Positions 36,839 through 49,936 of a stretch of 64,000 nucleotides of DNA are shown here, piece after piece; the stretch's first letter is position 1, and every line of letters begins with the position of its first letter. The position numbers and the translations under genes were made by a program. Under the pieces are notes generated by a model. It searched no databases, was not told the origin of the DNA, and was given only the letters and a program-made list of their open reading frames with translations. This DNA is from Torymus aiolomorphi (Eukaryota > Arthropoda > Insecta > Hymenoptera > Torymidae). The DNA lies in NCBI GenBank assembly GCA_036365515.1, contig CM070876.1, positions 131,342,394-131,406,393 on the forward strand, written 5' to 3'.

Positions 36839-37964
36839 TATATATTTCTACCCTGATGATAACTTTGGAATTATATCAGAGAGTGTGGAAACTCTTTAGG
36901 TTGGTAGAAGAAGACTACTTCTATACAAAGTAAAAGCAACCTCTGCTGCTCAAGAGGTTTATGTGCGATAGACTCTTTCCTATTTTTATAGTTCTCTCTT
37001 CCTCGCCTAAAACTACAATTTAAACAGGATGGTTAAATTTGTATTTTGAAATACTAGTCAATTGGAAGTCGATTCATCATACCAACAATCATCCTTATAG
37101 AACACACATGAACACAAGTTGACAAAGCCTCATACAGATTTAGAAGCTTGCTAGTTTCTCCTGCAAGAGAAGAAAGAAGCTTCATGAACTATCAAAAGTA
37201 GTAAATTATTGAAATATTACTTACTGATGCAGGAAATCACAACTAGATGATTAAATGGCTTGACCAACATTAATAGCACAGTAGCAGAGATCTAGAAGAA
37301 GTCACAATGGCTGTCAGAAAATAAATATACAGCTTCCTCAAAGCAGCTCCTGCATAGCACAACTAGAAAGAGGGGAATATAAGACAAAAGCACAGAAACA
37401 TAAAGTGTTAATCCACAGGTCTCACCTGTATATAGCCTGTATGTAGATAACAAAAAACATAACCTCAAATCAACACCGTGGCAAAGATCGTGTTGTGGAC
37501 GTTGTGAAGAGCAGCAGTAGGCTTTCTTCAACACCAGAGTAGCACAATACTGAAGAACTCGTACTTTTGTCCTTGTAATTCTCAAAGTGCGTGCGCGTTA
37601 GAGCGTCGGTCGATTCGGATTTCGGCGTTGATGAGATAGATTGGTGAAAGCGAGAAAGCAAGCGAGACACGGTGGCGAATAACTATAACTGGATAGAGGC
37701 AGGTTTTCTTCGTGTCCGGTCCACACTGAGCACGCCTGTTCTCCCTACCCGTTATTATATTATTCTTGCGATTCACACAGACGAAGTTCGGCCCGGCCTT
37801 TTTCGCGCATCATCCGCGGCGCCGTGTGCCTGTATTGCTCATGACTCTCGACCGTCAAACAAGCAGACGAGCTGCAGCACATGCGCCTACACGCACACGG
37901 GCAAGACCAAGAACAACAGTCGCCGCCATTGCGTGACTCTTGCGGCACTATACACATTACTCAT
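36839..37964. other. No supported gene
   Basis: Ordinary-composition sequence, GC-richer at 37560-37960. The frame at 37585-37292 (minus) has no ATG-to-domain logic and is Cys/Leu-rich like random translation. It could be an untranslated exon or promoter region, but nothing shows this. Confidence 0.4.
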
Positions 37965-38340
37965 ATGGTACAATAATCTATTTTTCTTTGTTGCGAATTA
38001 CGTAAAATAATAGAACTCTCTTCTAAGTTTCAGCATATTATATATTTGTGCAAAATTTCGAATCAAAATATTCATTAGTTTTTGAGTAAACTTTGAACGA
38101 AATTTCGAGGTGAAGCCAAGCGTAAACCTCATATTTCGTTCTAAGTTTTTGCAAAAACTAATGCATATTTTTACTCAAAACCCAGCCAGAATGAAAGAGA
38201 ATGAAAAAATACAGACGGGAGTTCTCATTATTTTGCATAATTCGATATATTTTTATTGTTATTAAGTAAAAACCAAACGCATCGACTCGGTCGGTAACCA
38301 TTGACTAAGGCATCCCCTAATCATTGGTTTATATTTTACA
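37965..38340. repeat. Diverged copy of the 48143-48500 foldback repeat
   Basis: It starts 'catatggtacaataatctat' and ends 'ggtaaccattgactaaggcatcccc', as does 48143-48500. The inner arms ('ttcattagtttttgagtaaac', 'gtttttgcaaaaactaatgcat') form a degenerate hairpin. Confidence 0.75.
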
Positions 38341-38584
38341 AATATCTGTCGAGGTAAACAAGAAATGTACTTGAAAGTTTAAAACTTGAGCTTCCAAATG
38401 CATTTTGTTTCATATTAATCCGAGATATATTCACTCTTTGTCAGTAAAACCAAAAATCAAGCCACCGTATTTTCACTGCTCCAAATTTCAACCTTATGAA
38501 ATTAATTCATATGAGTTTTTTTTCGTATGTAACACTCAAATATAAAAACTAGTATAGTTCTTTATACATTTTTGTGAACCACCT

Positions 38585-39660
38585 TCCCCTATACAAAATT
38601 ATCATAATTATTAATTGATGAGTCATCAATTACTGTTGTTTTGAATTATATCATGCAATATTTTAACACATGCAAAATGATCTTTGATTTTAAATTGAGA
38701 AACAAATTATCAATTACTGTATTATTTTACGATAACATGCAATATCATAAAAATATTTGATCGCAGATCGATACGGAAATCGATTTCAACAGTATTAAAT
38801 AAAGCTATGCAAAATTATAACTACAGCATTTGATTGCAGTTTTAAAAAAATATTTACATAGAACATGCACGTTTATTTATAAAAAATGTTTTATTGCAAA
38901 TCAATAAAGAAATAATCTATTCCTGCAGATGTAATAATATCATACCAATCTTAATTATTAATTGATGCATAAATCATCAATTACTGTTGTACTAAATTAA
39001 ATTATACAATATTTTAACACATGCAAAACGATCTTTCATTATAAATTGATAAATGAATTATCAATTACTCCATTATTCTACGATAAGATGCAATATCATA
39101 AACATAATTTTGATTGTAGATCGATACGGAAATTGATTCCGGCAGTATTAAAAAAAATCATGCAAAATTATAACTACTGCATTTTTTGCAGATCGTTAAC
39201 TCAAAAAATACTTATATGAATAACATGTGATATTATATTATAGAAGTATTATATTGCAGAACAGTAAAGAAATTACCAATTCCTGCAGATTAAATAATAT
39301 CATGCAAAATCACTTAAAAAAACGAGTATTGCAAATTGACAAAGAAATTGCTATCGTTTTATATAACCATATACCAAATCATAAAAACAGTATTTGATTG
39401 CCGATCGGCAAAGAAATCAATTACTGCAGTGTTAAACCAAACCATGCAAAGTTATAATACTAGATTTGATAGCAGATTATAACAAACAATTATACATACA
39501 TAAATAACATGAAAATAATATAAATTATATTTCAATTGTGGTGAATTAAATAATTATTTTTGATTATTAAATACACATGCAGTACTATTCAAGACATGCA
39601 ATATTATAAAATAATAGTTCAAATTACAGACCGATAAGAAAATTATCAATTCCTTTCTGT
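38585..39660. repeat. AT-rich repeat family, about three units
   Basis: Same block order as 22040-22715 ('atcaattactg', 'acatgcaaaa(c/t)gatctt', 'gatcgatacggaaat', 'gcaaaattataactac'), period about 350-375 bp with decay toward the right. Non-coding. Confidence 0.8.
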
Positions 39661-39989
39661 AAATCTCTATTGGCTCTATATAATCTCTAATATCTTACAT
39701 ATCACGCTTTGTTAATAATTGTAAACAATGGATCTTAACAAACTACTGTACTTCGATCTGAAAAAACTGCTCAATCTCTTTTGAATCATACAGAAAAAAA
39801 TTGTTTTCTTGTCAATTAATATTTACCAAAACTGGATAGAAACATTCTATGGTAACACTTAAGGTAAATATTGTCAACTAGAACAGCCTCTGCTGCAGAG
39901 TCATTCTCTAGTGTTGTTCGTAGCACAGGGTATCTGTACACACAGCAACTCTAGAGACACGCCGCAACTTACATTTAACCTGGAGAACG

Positions 39990-41330
39990 TTACACCTCGT
40001 TGCTGCGTTGCCGACCGTCGCTTCCTTATTATATTACCCATTATTTCCGCTTACTTGCAATCCACTGAAAATTGGTTGTCGTAGGTAATAAAATCACAAA
40101 GGTATGCTGTTGTCTGCAGGAACTTTTCACCTTATTCAAAACCATAAATTATATTAATAATGTGTCAAGCAGTAGAGATAAGGAGATCAGTATCCATCTA
40201 CCAGGAACAAAGGAGCAGATGAACGGAAATTTGGAGGTTAGGTTCTGCTAAACTATAAAATTAAGGTTCAGTCCGAAAGAAAGTACTTACTCGAGTCGAT
40301 CACAGGAGCGCGGACTACATTAAACTGCACCGTCGCCGTCGCTTCCCCATCGTATTCACGTCGGTGATGTCCTCGGGAAGTGGTAGCAGCGTCGGCTACT
40401 CGCGAAGGAAGTCGAATCACATGAAGGTGAGTGGACTTCTACAGGAGCTCTTCGCCTTAGGTAGAACAACATATATTACTAAATTGTCGAGCAGTAGGGA
40501 TGAAGAGAGCAGTATCAATCTGCCAGGAACAAGGAAGCACGTAAACGGAAATTTGGCGGTTAGGGTCAACTGTACTATAGAATAAATCCCAGTGCGATGG
40601 AAAATACTTACTCGAGTCGATCGCAAAAACGTTGACTACATTGAACTGCACCATCGCCATTGCTTCCGCATCGTGTTCACCTTGGTGATGTCCTCGGAAA
40701 GTAGTGGTTTCGTCGGCTACCCGCGAAGGGAGTAGAATCATATGAAGGTGGATGGCCTTCTACAGGAGCTCTTCGCCTTAGGTAGAACAAAATATATTAA
40801 TAAAATGTCGAGCAATTGGGATGAGGAGAGCAGTAACAATCAGCCAGGAACAAGGAAGCAGATAAATGGAAATTTGGAAGTTAGGTTCAGCTATACTATA
40901 GAATTAAGTCCCAGTCCGAAGGAAGATACTTACTCGAGTCGATCGCAGAAGCGGTAACTACATTGAACTACATTGTCGCCATCGCTTCCGCGTCGTGTTC
41001 GCCTCGATGATGTCCATGGGAAGTGGTAGCTGCGTCGGCTACTCTTGAAGGAAGTAGAGTTATATGAAGGTACGGGGTCTTCTGGAGGAACTCTTCGCCT
41101 TAGGTAGAACAAAATATATATTAATAACGTGTCAAGCAGTAGAAGGTGAGGAGATGAGGAGAGCAGTATCAACCTGTTAGGAACAAGGGAGCAGGCAGTC
41201 CAAAATTTGGAGGTTAGGTTCGGCTGCACTACAAAATAAATTCCAGTCCGAAGCGAGGTACTTACCCAAGTCAGTTGCATCATCGCCATCACTTTCCCGC
41301 CGGATAGCCAATATTCGGGGGTGGAAAGGT
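39990..41330 (+). repeat. 325-bp module array 2, copies E-H
   Basis: Four modules with 114-bp cores at 40120, 40445, 40765 and 41088. E, F and G are open (F: ELFALGRTTYITKLSS, then DEESSINLPGT). H has a two-base insertion in 'atatatatt' and is shifted. In F the unspliced ATG frame 40364-40585 runs through the core. An AAG/GTGAGT donor-like site lies 18 bases before the core's TTCTACAG. Whether these are exons is open. Confidence 0.55.
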
Positions 41331-41672
41331 CACAGATGCACTAGAAAATTCCGAAACTTCCATGCCGTAGTCAATTTCAAGGAGCTAATCGTTACACCAG
41401 CAGAATGTAAAACGCCGGCGCGAGCTGCATGTGGTGACAAGTCATGCGGTCTATCATGCGGCCAGAGCGTGGAATTCGATACACAGACCGAGCGCTTGCG
41501 CCCTAGAGGCCTACACTGATTGGGCGCTCGAGCGGCTAGATTCATATATTCCCTGTTTCTTCACTGAAATAATCCAATTTTTAAAAAGTCCATAGCTTTT
41601 TTCTGTGACCTTCAACCATCATGAACAAAACTTTTTCTTATCCTATTTTGATTGTGAAAAAATCGAGAAAGA
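41331..41672. other. No gene seen
   Basis: Mixed-composition spacer between the module array and the hairpin repeats. The minus frame at 41545-41330 has no recognisable domain. Confidence 0.4.
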
Positions 41673-42990
41673 CTAATACACCAATGGCCCTGACAGTATA
41701 AGATCCCCTTTTACGGCAAAGCCTATAGTTATCCCTGACAGGCAACTGTCAGCGAGCGCCCTATGCTTGCGGTAGAGCGCAGCTAGTCTACGGGTGTCGC
41801 TCCGCTCTGACGATCCGAGCGGGGAGCGACTCCCGTAGACTGGCCGATGTGAATTGCACATTACTCACGCTCCCGCTAGCCCTGGGTTGATACCCACCTA
41901 TTTAACTTGAAAAAAAAAAGAAAAACATATACACCAATTGCCCTGACAGTATATAGTCCCCTTTTACGGGAAAGCCTAAGTTAGCAAGATCAAATTTTTT
42001 ACATTTTGAAAAATAAGCCTTGGAAGAAAAATACCATAAAACTATTTTTACTAGGCACATTTCCAAAACACAAAAGCCATCTGGAATTAAAAGCTTATGA
42101 ATTTGGTTTAATATTTTACTTGCCTCGACATAATTATAATCATTAAAAAGTGAAAAAAGTCCATAGCTCTTTTCTGTGACCTTCAACCATCATGAACAAA
42201 ACTTTTTCTTTGAGATGATAGATTAAAAATACTTTTTGGGCTTCACTACAAAATTAGGTTCTGTCAAGTTCGTCTTCTTCATAAAGTGAAGGATCGTTAT
42301 TCAACTATCAAAGAGAAAAATTTGTTTGATTTCTTTATAAAAATTACCAAGAATTAGAAGGTAATGATTTTGCTAATGATTATGTTGAAGCAAGTCAAAT
42401 ATTAAAACAAATTCATAAGCTTTTAATTCCAGAAGGCTTATCTATTTTGGAAATGTACCTAGTAAAAAAAGTAAAATTTGATCTTGCTAACTCATACATA
42501 TAAAATATTTTGCAATTCTAAACATTTCGTTAAAATATGTTTTTCCACCTCTACTTATAGGTCGTCGGGTGGGAGGATTAAGGTACTATTTGAACGGCAT
42601 GCAACAAAAGACGCTTATATTTGAGCGACGCCTTACAAAAAGTGGTATAAGATTTGGACGGCGCGAGGACGCGCTGACAGTTTCCTATCAGAAATTACTT
42701 TAGGCTTTCTCGTAAAAGGGAACCTTATACTGTCAGGGCCATTTGCGTATTATTTTTTTTTTCACAAGCAAAATAGGATATATGCTCGAGCTCGGACGCT
42801 CACATTTATCTATTAGTTATTCCCTTCTTTCTCAAGCAAAATAGGTCGGTAACAATTCTAAGCTTGAGGATGTGAATAATGTGCAATTCGCACCAGTCAG
42901 TCTACGAGAGTCTGACAGTTGCCTGTCAGGGATAACTTTAGGCGTTCCCGTAATAAGGGACCTTATATTGTCAGGGCCATTTGGGGTATT
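41673..42990. repeat. Inverted copies of the hairpin repeat family
   Basis: 41681-41750 ('ggccctgacagtataagatccccttttacgg...ctgacaggcaactgtcag') is the inverse of 42905-42985. A third, shorter inverse copy lies at 42690-42760. Central dyad 41788-41840: GTCTACGGGTGTCGCTCCGC...GGGGAGCGACTCCCGTAGAC. Between them AT-rich DNA with a partial duplication (41900-42190 versus 42360-42500). Confidence 0.7.
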
Positions 42991-43261
42991 AGTTTTTCTT
43001 TTTTTTCAAGTAAAATAGGTGGGTATCAATCCAGGGCTAGCGACGGCGCGAGTAATGTATAATTCACACCGTCCAGTTTACGGGTGTCGCTACCCGTTCG
43101 GATATTCGGAGCGAAGCGACACCCGTAGGCTAGCCGTTCTCTAACGAAACCATGCGACGCTAGCTCAGAGATGCCTGTCACAGATATTTTTAGTCTTAGC
43201 CGTAAACAGGATGCTTATACAGTGTGGGCGATTAATGCATGAGTTTTTCATTATGATTTCC

Positions 43262-43759
43262 TGGCTGAAAATAATTACGTCATTTTGTATTACGTATCAA
43301 AATTACGAAACAGAAATATGCATTTCTCATGTAACAAATTCGAACGCTTTGATACGTATAATTGATACGAATTTTTAGTACGTATCAAAATTTAAAATTA
43401 AATATTTATTCACTGAAATTTCACGAAATGTTTACTGATTCTATTTTAGTTGCCATAAACGGTAGTATACTGTGGATAATAACACAAAAATAGGGCATAC
43501 AGCTATGTTATCTATTATTTTACGTTAATTAATTAAAATAATTAAAAGTAAAATAAAAGATAACATAGCTGTATTCCCTATTTTGTGTGATATTATCCAC
43601 AGTATACTACCGTTTATGGCTACTAAAATAGAATCAGTAAACATTTCGCGAAATTTCAGTAAATATATATTTAATTTAAAATTTTGATAAGTACTAAAAA
43701 TACGTATCAATTGTACGTATCAAAGCGTTCGAATTTGTTACATGACTGATACGTATTTT
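43262..43759. mobile_element. Palindromic foldback element, copy 1 (right end truncated)
   Basis: The arms pair around about 43525. The left half from 'aattacgtcattttgtattacg' is mirrored by 'cgtatcaaagcgttcgaatttg'. 'atccacagtatactaccgtttatgg' mirrors 'ccataaacggtagtatactgtggat' exactly. It interrupts the 249-bp array. The outermost right arm is missing compared with copy 2. Confidence 0.85.
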
Positions 43760-44121
43760 CGTAAACAGGATGCTTATACAGTGTGGGCGATTAACGCATG
43801 ACATTTTCATTATGTTTTGTGAGCGAAATAGGTCGGTATAAGAGTTTGACGGCGTGAATAGTGTGTAATTCGCCCTGGCGAGTCTACGGGTGTCGCTACC
43901 CGCTCGGATCTTCGGAGCGGAGCGACACCCGTAGACTAGCCGCGCCCTAACGAAACCATGCCGTGCTAGCTCAGCGATGCCTGTCACAGATATTTTTAGT
44001 CTTTGCCGTAAACAGGATGCTTATACAATGTGGGCGATTAATGCATATGACTTTCATTATGTTTTGTGAGCGAAATAGGTCGGTATAGGAGTTTGAAGGC
44101 GCGAATAGTGTGTACTTCGCC

Positions 44122-44676
44122 CCGCCCGGTAAAAAATAATTACGTAATTTTCATATGTAATTATATTATGTATCAAAATTACAAACAAAAATACGTAATT
44201 GTCATGTAACAAATTCGATCGCTTTGATACGTATAATTGATACGTATTTTTAGTACGTATCAAAATTTCAAATTAAATATTTATGCACTGAAATTTCGTG
44301 AAATGTTTACTGATTCTATTTTAGTTGCCATAAAGGGTCGTATACTGTGAATAATAACACAAAAAATAGGGCATACAGCTATGTCATCTTTTATTTTACT
44401 TTTAATTATTTTAATAAATTAACGCAAAATAAAAGACAGTATGCCCTATTGTTTGTGTTATTATCCACGGTATACTACCGTCCATGGCAGCTAAAATAGA
44501 ATCAGTAAACATTTCGCGAAATTTCAGTGAATAAATGTTGAATTTAAAATTTTGATGCGTACTAAAAATACGTATCAATTTTACGTATCAAAGCGTTCGA
44601 ATTTGTTACATGACAAAGACGTATTTCTGTTTCGTAGTTTTGATACGTAATACAAAATGACGTAATTATTTTCATC
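44122..44676. mobile_element. Palindromic foldback element, copy 2
   Basis: About 555 bp, with ends AAAAATAATTACG and CGTAATTATTTT. It is homologous to 43262-43759 and folds around about 44405. It splits a 249-bp unit, with 'gcccgg' on the left and 'ccgggc' on the right of the insertion. Confidence 0.85.
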
Positions 44677-45170
44677 CGGGCGGCCAGTCTACGGGTGTCG
44701 CTACCCGCTCGGATCTTCGGAGCAGAGCGACACCCGTAGACTAGCCGCGCTCTAACGAAACCATGCCGCGCTAGCTGAGAGATGCCTGTCACAGATATTT
44801 TTAGTCTTAGCCGTAAACAGGATGCTTATACAGTTTGGGCGATTAATGCATATGATTTTCATTATGTTTTGCGAGCGAAATAGGTCGGTATAAGAGTTTG
44901 ACTCTTATAACTTATATAAACTGGTCGGTACCCGCTCGGATCTTCGGAGCGGAACGACACCCGTAGATTAGCCACGCTCTAACGAAATTATGCGGCGCTA
45001 GCTCAGAGATGCCTGTCACGGATACTTTTGTAAACAGGATGCTTATACAGTGAGGGCCATTTATTTATGAGTTTTTCATTATATTATTTAAGCGAAAAAC
45101 GTTGGTATGAACTCGAGTTCTACGGCGCGACATGCGTGTAATTGTGACCGGCCGATAATCCGAGCGAGTT

Positions 45171-48142
45171 TTTAATTTAATTTTGTACTTGTACAAAATG
45201 TGTAAAATAATATAATAGGAATAATAATAATAACAATAAAAATAAATATATAATAATCCAGGAAGCATATAATAAACAAGAAATTACACAACTTCTTTGT
45301 AAATGTAAACATACACTTTTATTTAAAATATAAATAAACATACGCATGAATGGAAGAATGAATCTAAATTCTTTGTAGGTAGTTAACGAATAAATACTTA
45401 ATGTCTATATCGTTACAAAAAGTAAAATTGTTAATTTATACATAATATTATTATTTGGCATTCCTTGAACAACTCCATAAGAAATGAAATAACTGTAAGA
45501 GAAGCCGAGTAATACCTGTAATACGGAACTCATATACCACATTACATGCATTGTGCCATATTGCTCTGAAATTTTATTTTAAATGTTTATTTTGAAAAAT
45601 TGTAATGGAGTCAAGACAAATCTGTCATAGCATAAAAGATCAATATTTCTATGGATATTATTAATTAACAGAGACCTACAATCACATTCTTTTTTTAATT
45701 TCAGCAGTTACTCAAATAAAATATAATAATCCAATAGTCCACAATAACTTTGCCTTTTTTTGGATTATCCTTCCGTGGATGTTCTGATAGCGCAATAATA
45801 GTAAAACAAAACTATTAATTCTGGTTGCAAAATTCTAACAGTACAAATTGAAATAGAGCATAAATAATGCTACTTTTCTATCTATGCAAACGTAAAATTT
45901 GTAATCCGTAAATGCATTCAATACTTCTTGAAAATTCCTTCGAAAGTACATAGCTACAACAACATAATGAAATTTTAGGAGCTTGACAATTGAATACAAC
46001 ATTGATGTCAGAAAGGGATATAGACAACTTCTTATTCCTATTTGCCATTGCTATGTTAAATATTCATAAAAGAAAAGTAGTTTGTGAGCGAACAGTGTTG
46101 CACAGAATCAGACTCTCTTCTTCAGGATAAATAGGCAAGTTCTGGATTATTCGATGCATCGCACAAACATCAAAGCCTGATGAGAATTGTACATAGTAGC
46201 TCTGAAAGATCTGTAATGTTGAACAATGTATAGCATATGCTTAACAAGAAGGTGAACAATTTTTTTTTATAATTTTATATCAAACATAAGTTTGTATTGA
46301 TCAAGCACAAGAAGGCCATTTTAATAATTCAGTAAAAGTAAGATATTGAAAGAAATGAATTCAGTTTGATGTTTATTTTATACTGTGAAAATGTACATAA
46401 ACGAGAAAAATCAAAAGATATTTTGATGAAAATACTTAAAAATGTTATAGTTCCATACCTATTATTGTAACGGCATAATTTTTTAAAACATAATTTAATC
46501 AAAAGTGTAAAGAAAATTATAATGTTGATAGAAATAGGTAATAAATCGAAATCATAATAACACTTATTTTAACATAACTTCAGAAATAGACATATTGTTT
46601 TACAAAATCTCATCTGAAATATTTGTTCAGTGCTACCCACTAGGCTCAGCTTCTGGTTTGTTCTCCAAACATCAATTGAGGTGTTCACAAAGAAATCAGT
46701 GCATTTGTCAATAGCCTAACGCGAGGCAAAAAATTCTTTAATAGCTTCTTTAACTGCGAATAGCAGTCCATCATTATTTGCACCAGTGTCGGAAGGCTGG
46801 GATCTGATTATCTGTGCAGCATTTCACGAGCAGCATTTAACAACCTCAACATTGCCTTCGTGTCTTCTATCCTTGACAGCAAGATCAATGGAGACAGCCC
46901 CAGAGACACGCATCTGAAAAGAAATAAAACATTACTCGTCTATAATATCACCTATGATATATTACTATTACATTTCACATTATTCTTTCTATCACCTCCA
47001 CCTCTTTATATATAAGGTCTGATTTATGCAAAATTTGAGAGGTACAATAGCTGCACTTTTTGTGATTGCTAACCTAAAAAAACACATAAATGTCAGACAA
47101 TTTTTTTTATCAAAACCAGAACGTACTTATAGAGGTGCAAAGATAATGTACTCTAAATGTCAGATATATAAAAGCAGTTTAAAAAAAGATTACGTTCTGG
47201 TAGTTAATTTTCACTAATATTGAAGTCATATACTCTCAGAGTAAATAAACAATATAACTTTTGCTATGGCTCTAGTCTTACCAGCTTGATAATACATATA
47301 AACATATTAGGATTTGCCAATATGCTCTACATTTACATTATCTGAGTGAAATATTTACTATAAAACAGATGTATACAAATGAACAAAAACAAAAGATCAT
47401 GCAAGACAATGAAGTAATTGTACACTTACTGTTAGGCGATGGAAGAATTGTTAGAGACTAGAAGTGCTGGTTCTCAGTACTCTAATAATAGAATATATAT
47501 CAGCTGTAGCCTATACTGTCTCAAGCCTAGCCACTTCAAAAGTCTGATAATAGCTGGGGCCGTTTGTCCAGATATCCTGTTCCAGTGACGAGCAAGTACA
47601 TAAATATTGTAACATCATCTAGCAGCTCTGACACCATGAGAAATAGCTGTCAAAGAGCTTCAGGACCTTGGTAAGGCTAGCCAATACTTGTTGACGAGTG
47701 GTAGAAGAAGGACTGCAGCAACAGCTAGCAATCATTGAGGAGCATCAATAGTGTGTCACAGCAAGAGGCAGTAGCAACCCGAATATTGATTATAGTGAAG
47801 GTGGAGCAACTACCAACATGATTCGGCCAAAACTCTGCCTATGTTTGCAGACCGTGTGCCTTTCTCTCCGTGTAGCAGTTACTTATACCTCCTACACATC
47901 ACATTTACATAAGTACTTATCAACTGCATCAACAATCTGTGCACTGCACGACGACGGACGAGCTGCACTGAACCGTTGAAGCGCATGCGCTGAGCATGCA
48001 CGCGCACACCATTACCATAAGTCAGAATGTGCTTGTAACGCCATCTTACGACTCCAACCAATATCGCGATACACGAAAATACAAAATCTATCTATTATTT
48101 TTATTGTTTATGACTTTGTGGCGATGCAAGACATAATCTTAT
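45171..48142. other. About 3 kb without a supported gene; weak ankyrin-like fragment
   Basis: Mostly AT-rich. One minus-strand piece (46913-46828) follows a good acceptor (TTTTCTTTTCAG) and reads DLAVKDRRHEGNVEVVKCC, faintly like an ankyrin repeat, then hits a stop. A minus AATAAA near 45320 could be its polyadenylation signal. 47430-48060 is mixed sequence with no frame. It may be an eroded host gene on the minus strand, but the case is weak. Confidence 0.25.
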
Positions 48143-48500
48143 CATATGGTACAATAATTTATTTTTTTTGCGAATTATGCAAAATAATGAGAACTCTCTT
48201 CTGTATTTTTGCATTCTCTTTCATTCTGTCTGTGTTTCGAGTAAAAATATGCATTAGTTTTTGCAAAAACTTTGAATGAAATATGAAGTTTAAGCTTGGC
48301 TTCACCTCGGAATTTCGTTCAAAGTTTTTGCAAAAACTAATGCATATTTTTACTCGAAACACAGACAGAATGAAAGAGAATGAAAAAATACACAAGAGAG
48401 TTCTCGTTATTTTGCATAATTCGGTATATTTTTGTTGCTATTAAGTAAAAACCAACCGCATCGACTCGGTCGGTAACCATTGACTAAGGCATCCCCTTAA
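48143..48500. mobile_element. Foldback MITE with about 95-bp perfect arms
   Basis: 48190-48282 and 48313-48408 are nearly perfect inverse repeats ('gcattctctttcattctgtctgtgtttcgagtaaaaatatgcattag' mirrored). The right end GGCATCCCCTTAA matches the ends at about 38320 and 21092-21110. Non-coding. Confidence 0.85.
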
Positions 48501-49605
48501 TCCCGCTCCTGTAATATAAAAGCCACCTGTCAGATGTAGTAGGTGTACTCATCATTAAGTGTTGTCGATGTTTACTTTGAGGTAATGTGTTTTAGTACTT
48601 AATCCAAAAGAATATAAAAATGATAAAAATCTGCTTCTGGAATGTATTTCAGGCATCGCATGTACTTCTTAGCTGATTTTATCTTTCTGTAAATAGGCAT
48701 AATTTAATAAAAAAAATGAAATTATGCAATTTTCTAGATTTAGCTAAGACACTGCTTGTATATTTTTTAGAACTGTCAAAAATGAAAAATTACAGATTTT
48801 CATTTTTTTATTAAATTGTATGTACTTTAAGAAAGATAAAGTCAACTCCCAAGTACATGAGATGTCTGAGATGCATTACTGAAGCGAATATCTATCATTC
48901 TTATATTCTTTGGATTAAGTACGGATACATCATCTGAAAGTAAATATCGATAACATTGAATGGCCAATCCAACTACTAAATCTGACAGGTGGCTTTCATA
49001 TTGTAGGAGCTGGATGAATTTTCTTGTCAAGTTTTAAATTTTGCCCCTTTTCGTGTAGTGTAGTGTGAGTCTATCTCTAATATCTATAGATCTATAGGCT
49101 TGCTGAACAGCTATGTTTACAAAATGCAAGGCATCAAATAGGTAATTTGAGGGCATGGTTGAGCATTAAATCTGAGTGCATGTAAAGATTGTGAAAAAGT
49201 TATTTTAACCTGTAAAATCAGTTAAATTGTAGTAGTTAATCAATAATTACTGAACATGAATTGACTTTTACAGGTTATAGTCAACTTTTCATAATTCTGA
49301 CAGGTTCCTAGATTTATTATTCAATCGTAGTCTCTTCAAGAAAAAATTAAATACCGTATTACAAGCAGGCCTATAAATCTATAGATCTTTCGGACAGACT
49401 GACACTACACAGAACCTTAGATTTCATAAGAGAAAATATATTTAATTAAATAGGCAGAAATTTACAACTTGAAAAGACGAATTAATCCCGCTCCTGTAAT
49501 ATAAAAGCCACCTGTCAGATTTAGCAGGTATACTCATCATTAAGTTTGTTGATGTTTACTTTGAGGTGATGTGTTTTAGTACTTAATCCAAAAGAATATA
49601 AGAAT

Positions 49606-49900
49606 TGTTGCAGTAGAGGGATAAGATGGTGCGGGTATATAGAAATTAAGTACAGTCCCCTCTTAGTAGTTAAGGTGTTTATTTGAGTATGGAGCTTGCT
49701 CCTACAGTACACGAGCCTCTCGTGACGACCGCTTGTGGTCAACTAACTCTGCCTGGGAGACGCGACGCGTGGACGAGGAAGAAGAGCAGCCGGAAAGAGA
49801 AAGTCAGACATTTGCATATAGCGCCCTCTCCACTTTTTTTTGTCTCTCTACATATAACAGAGCTCGCCATTGGTTGTCTCATGCAAAAACTCTCTTAACA
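49606..49900 (-). repeat. Copia LTR, 3' copy
   Basis: 295 bp. It is preceded on the minus strand by the polypurine tract GGCGGAAGTG (49910-49901). Confidence 0.95.
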
Positions 49901-49936
49901 CTTCCGCCGTTTTTTATCATGATTCAACCATACACG

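Larger units (their letters stand above)
42990..45170. repeat. Tandem 249-bp hairpin repeat array, interrupted by two palindromes
   Basis: The landmark 'aggatgcttatacagtgtgggcg' occurs near 43209, 43769, 44017, 44819 and 45036. Undisturbed spacing is 248-249 bp, and removing the inserted palindrome at 44122-44676 restores it. Each unit holds a stem of about 20 bp, GTCTACGGGTGTCGCT...AGCGACACCCGTAGAC, around a 'ggatcttcgg' loop. Not coding. Confidence 0.8.

Noticed and set aside
37292..37585. Minus-strand frame of 97 codons
   Set aside because: No domain; Leu/Cys/Ser-rich like random translation; no supporting splice or promoter signals.
47026..47217. 63-codon plus-strand frame
   Set aside because: AT-rich, no domain, no splice or start context; chance length.
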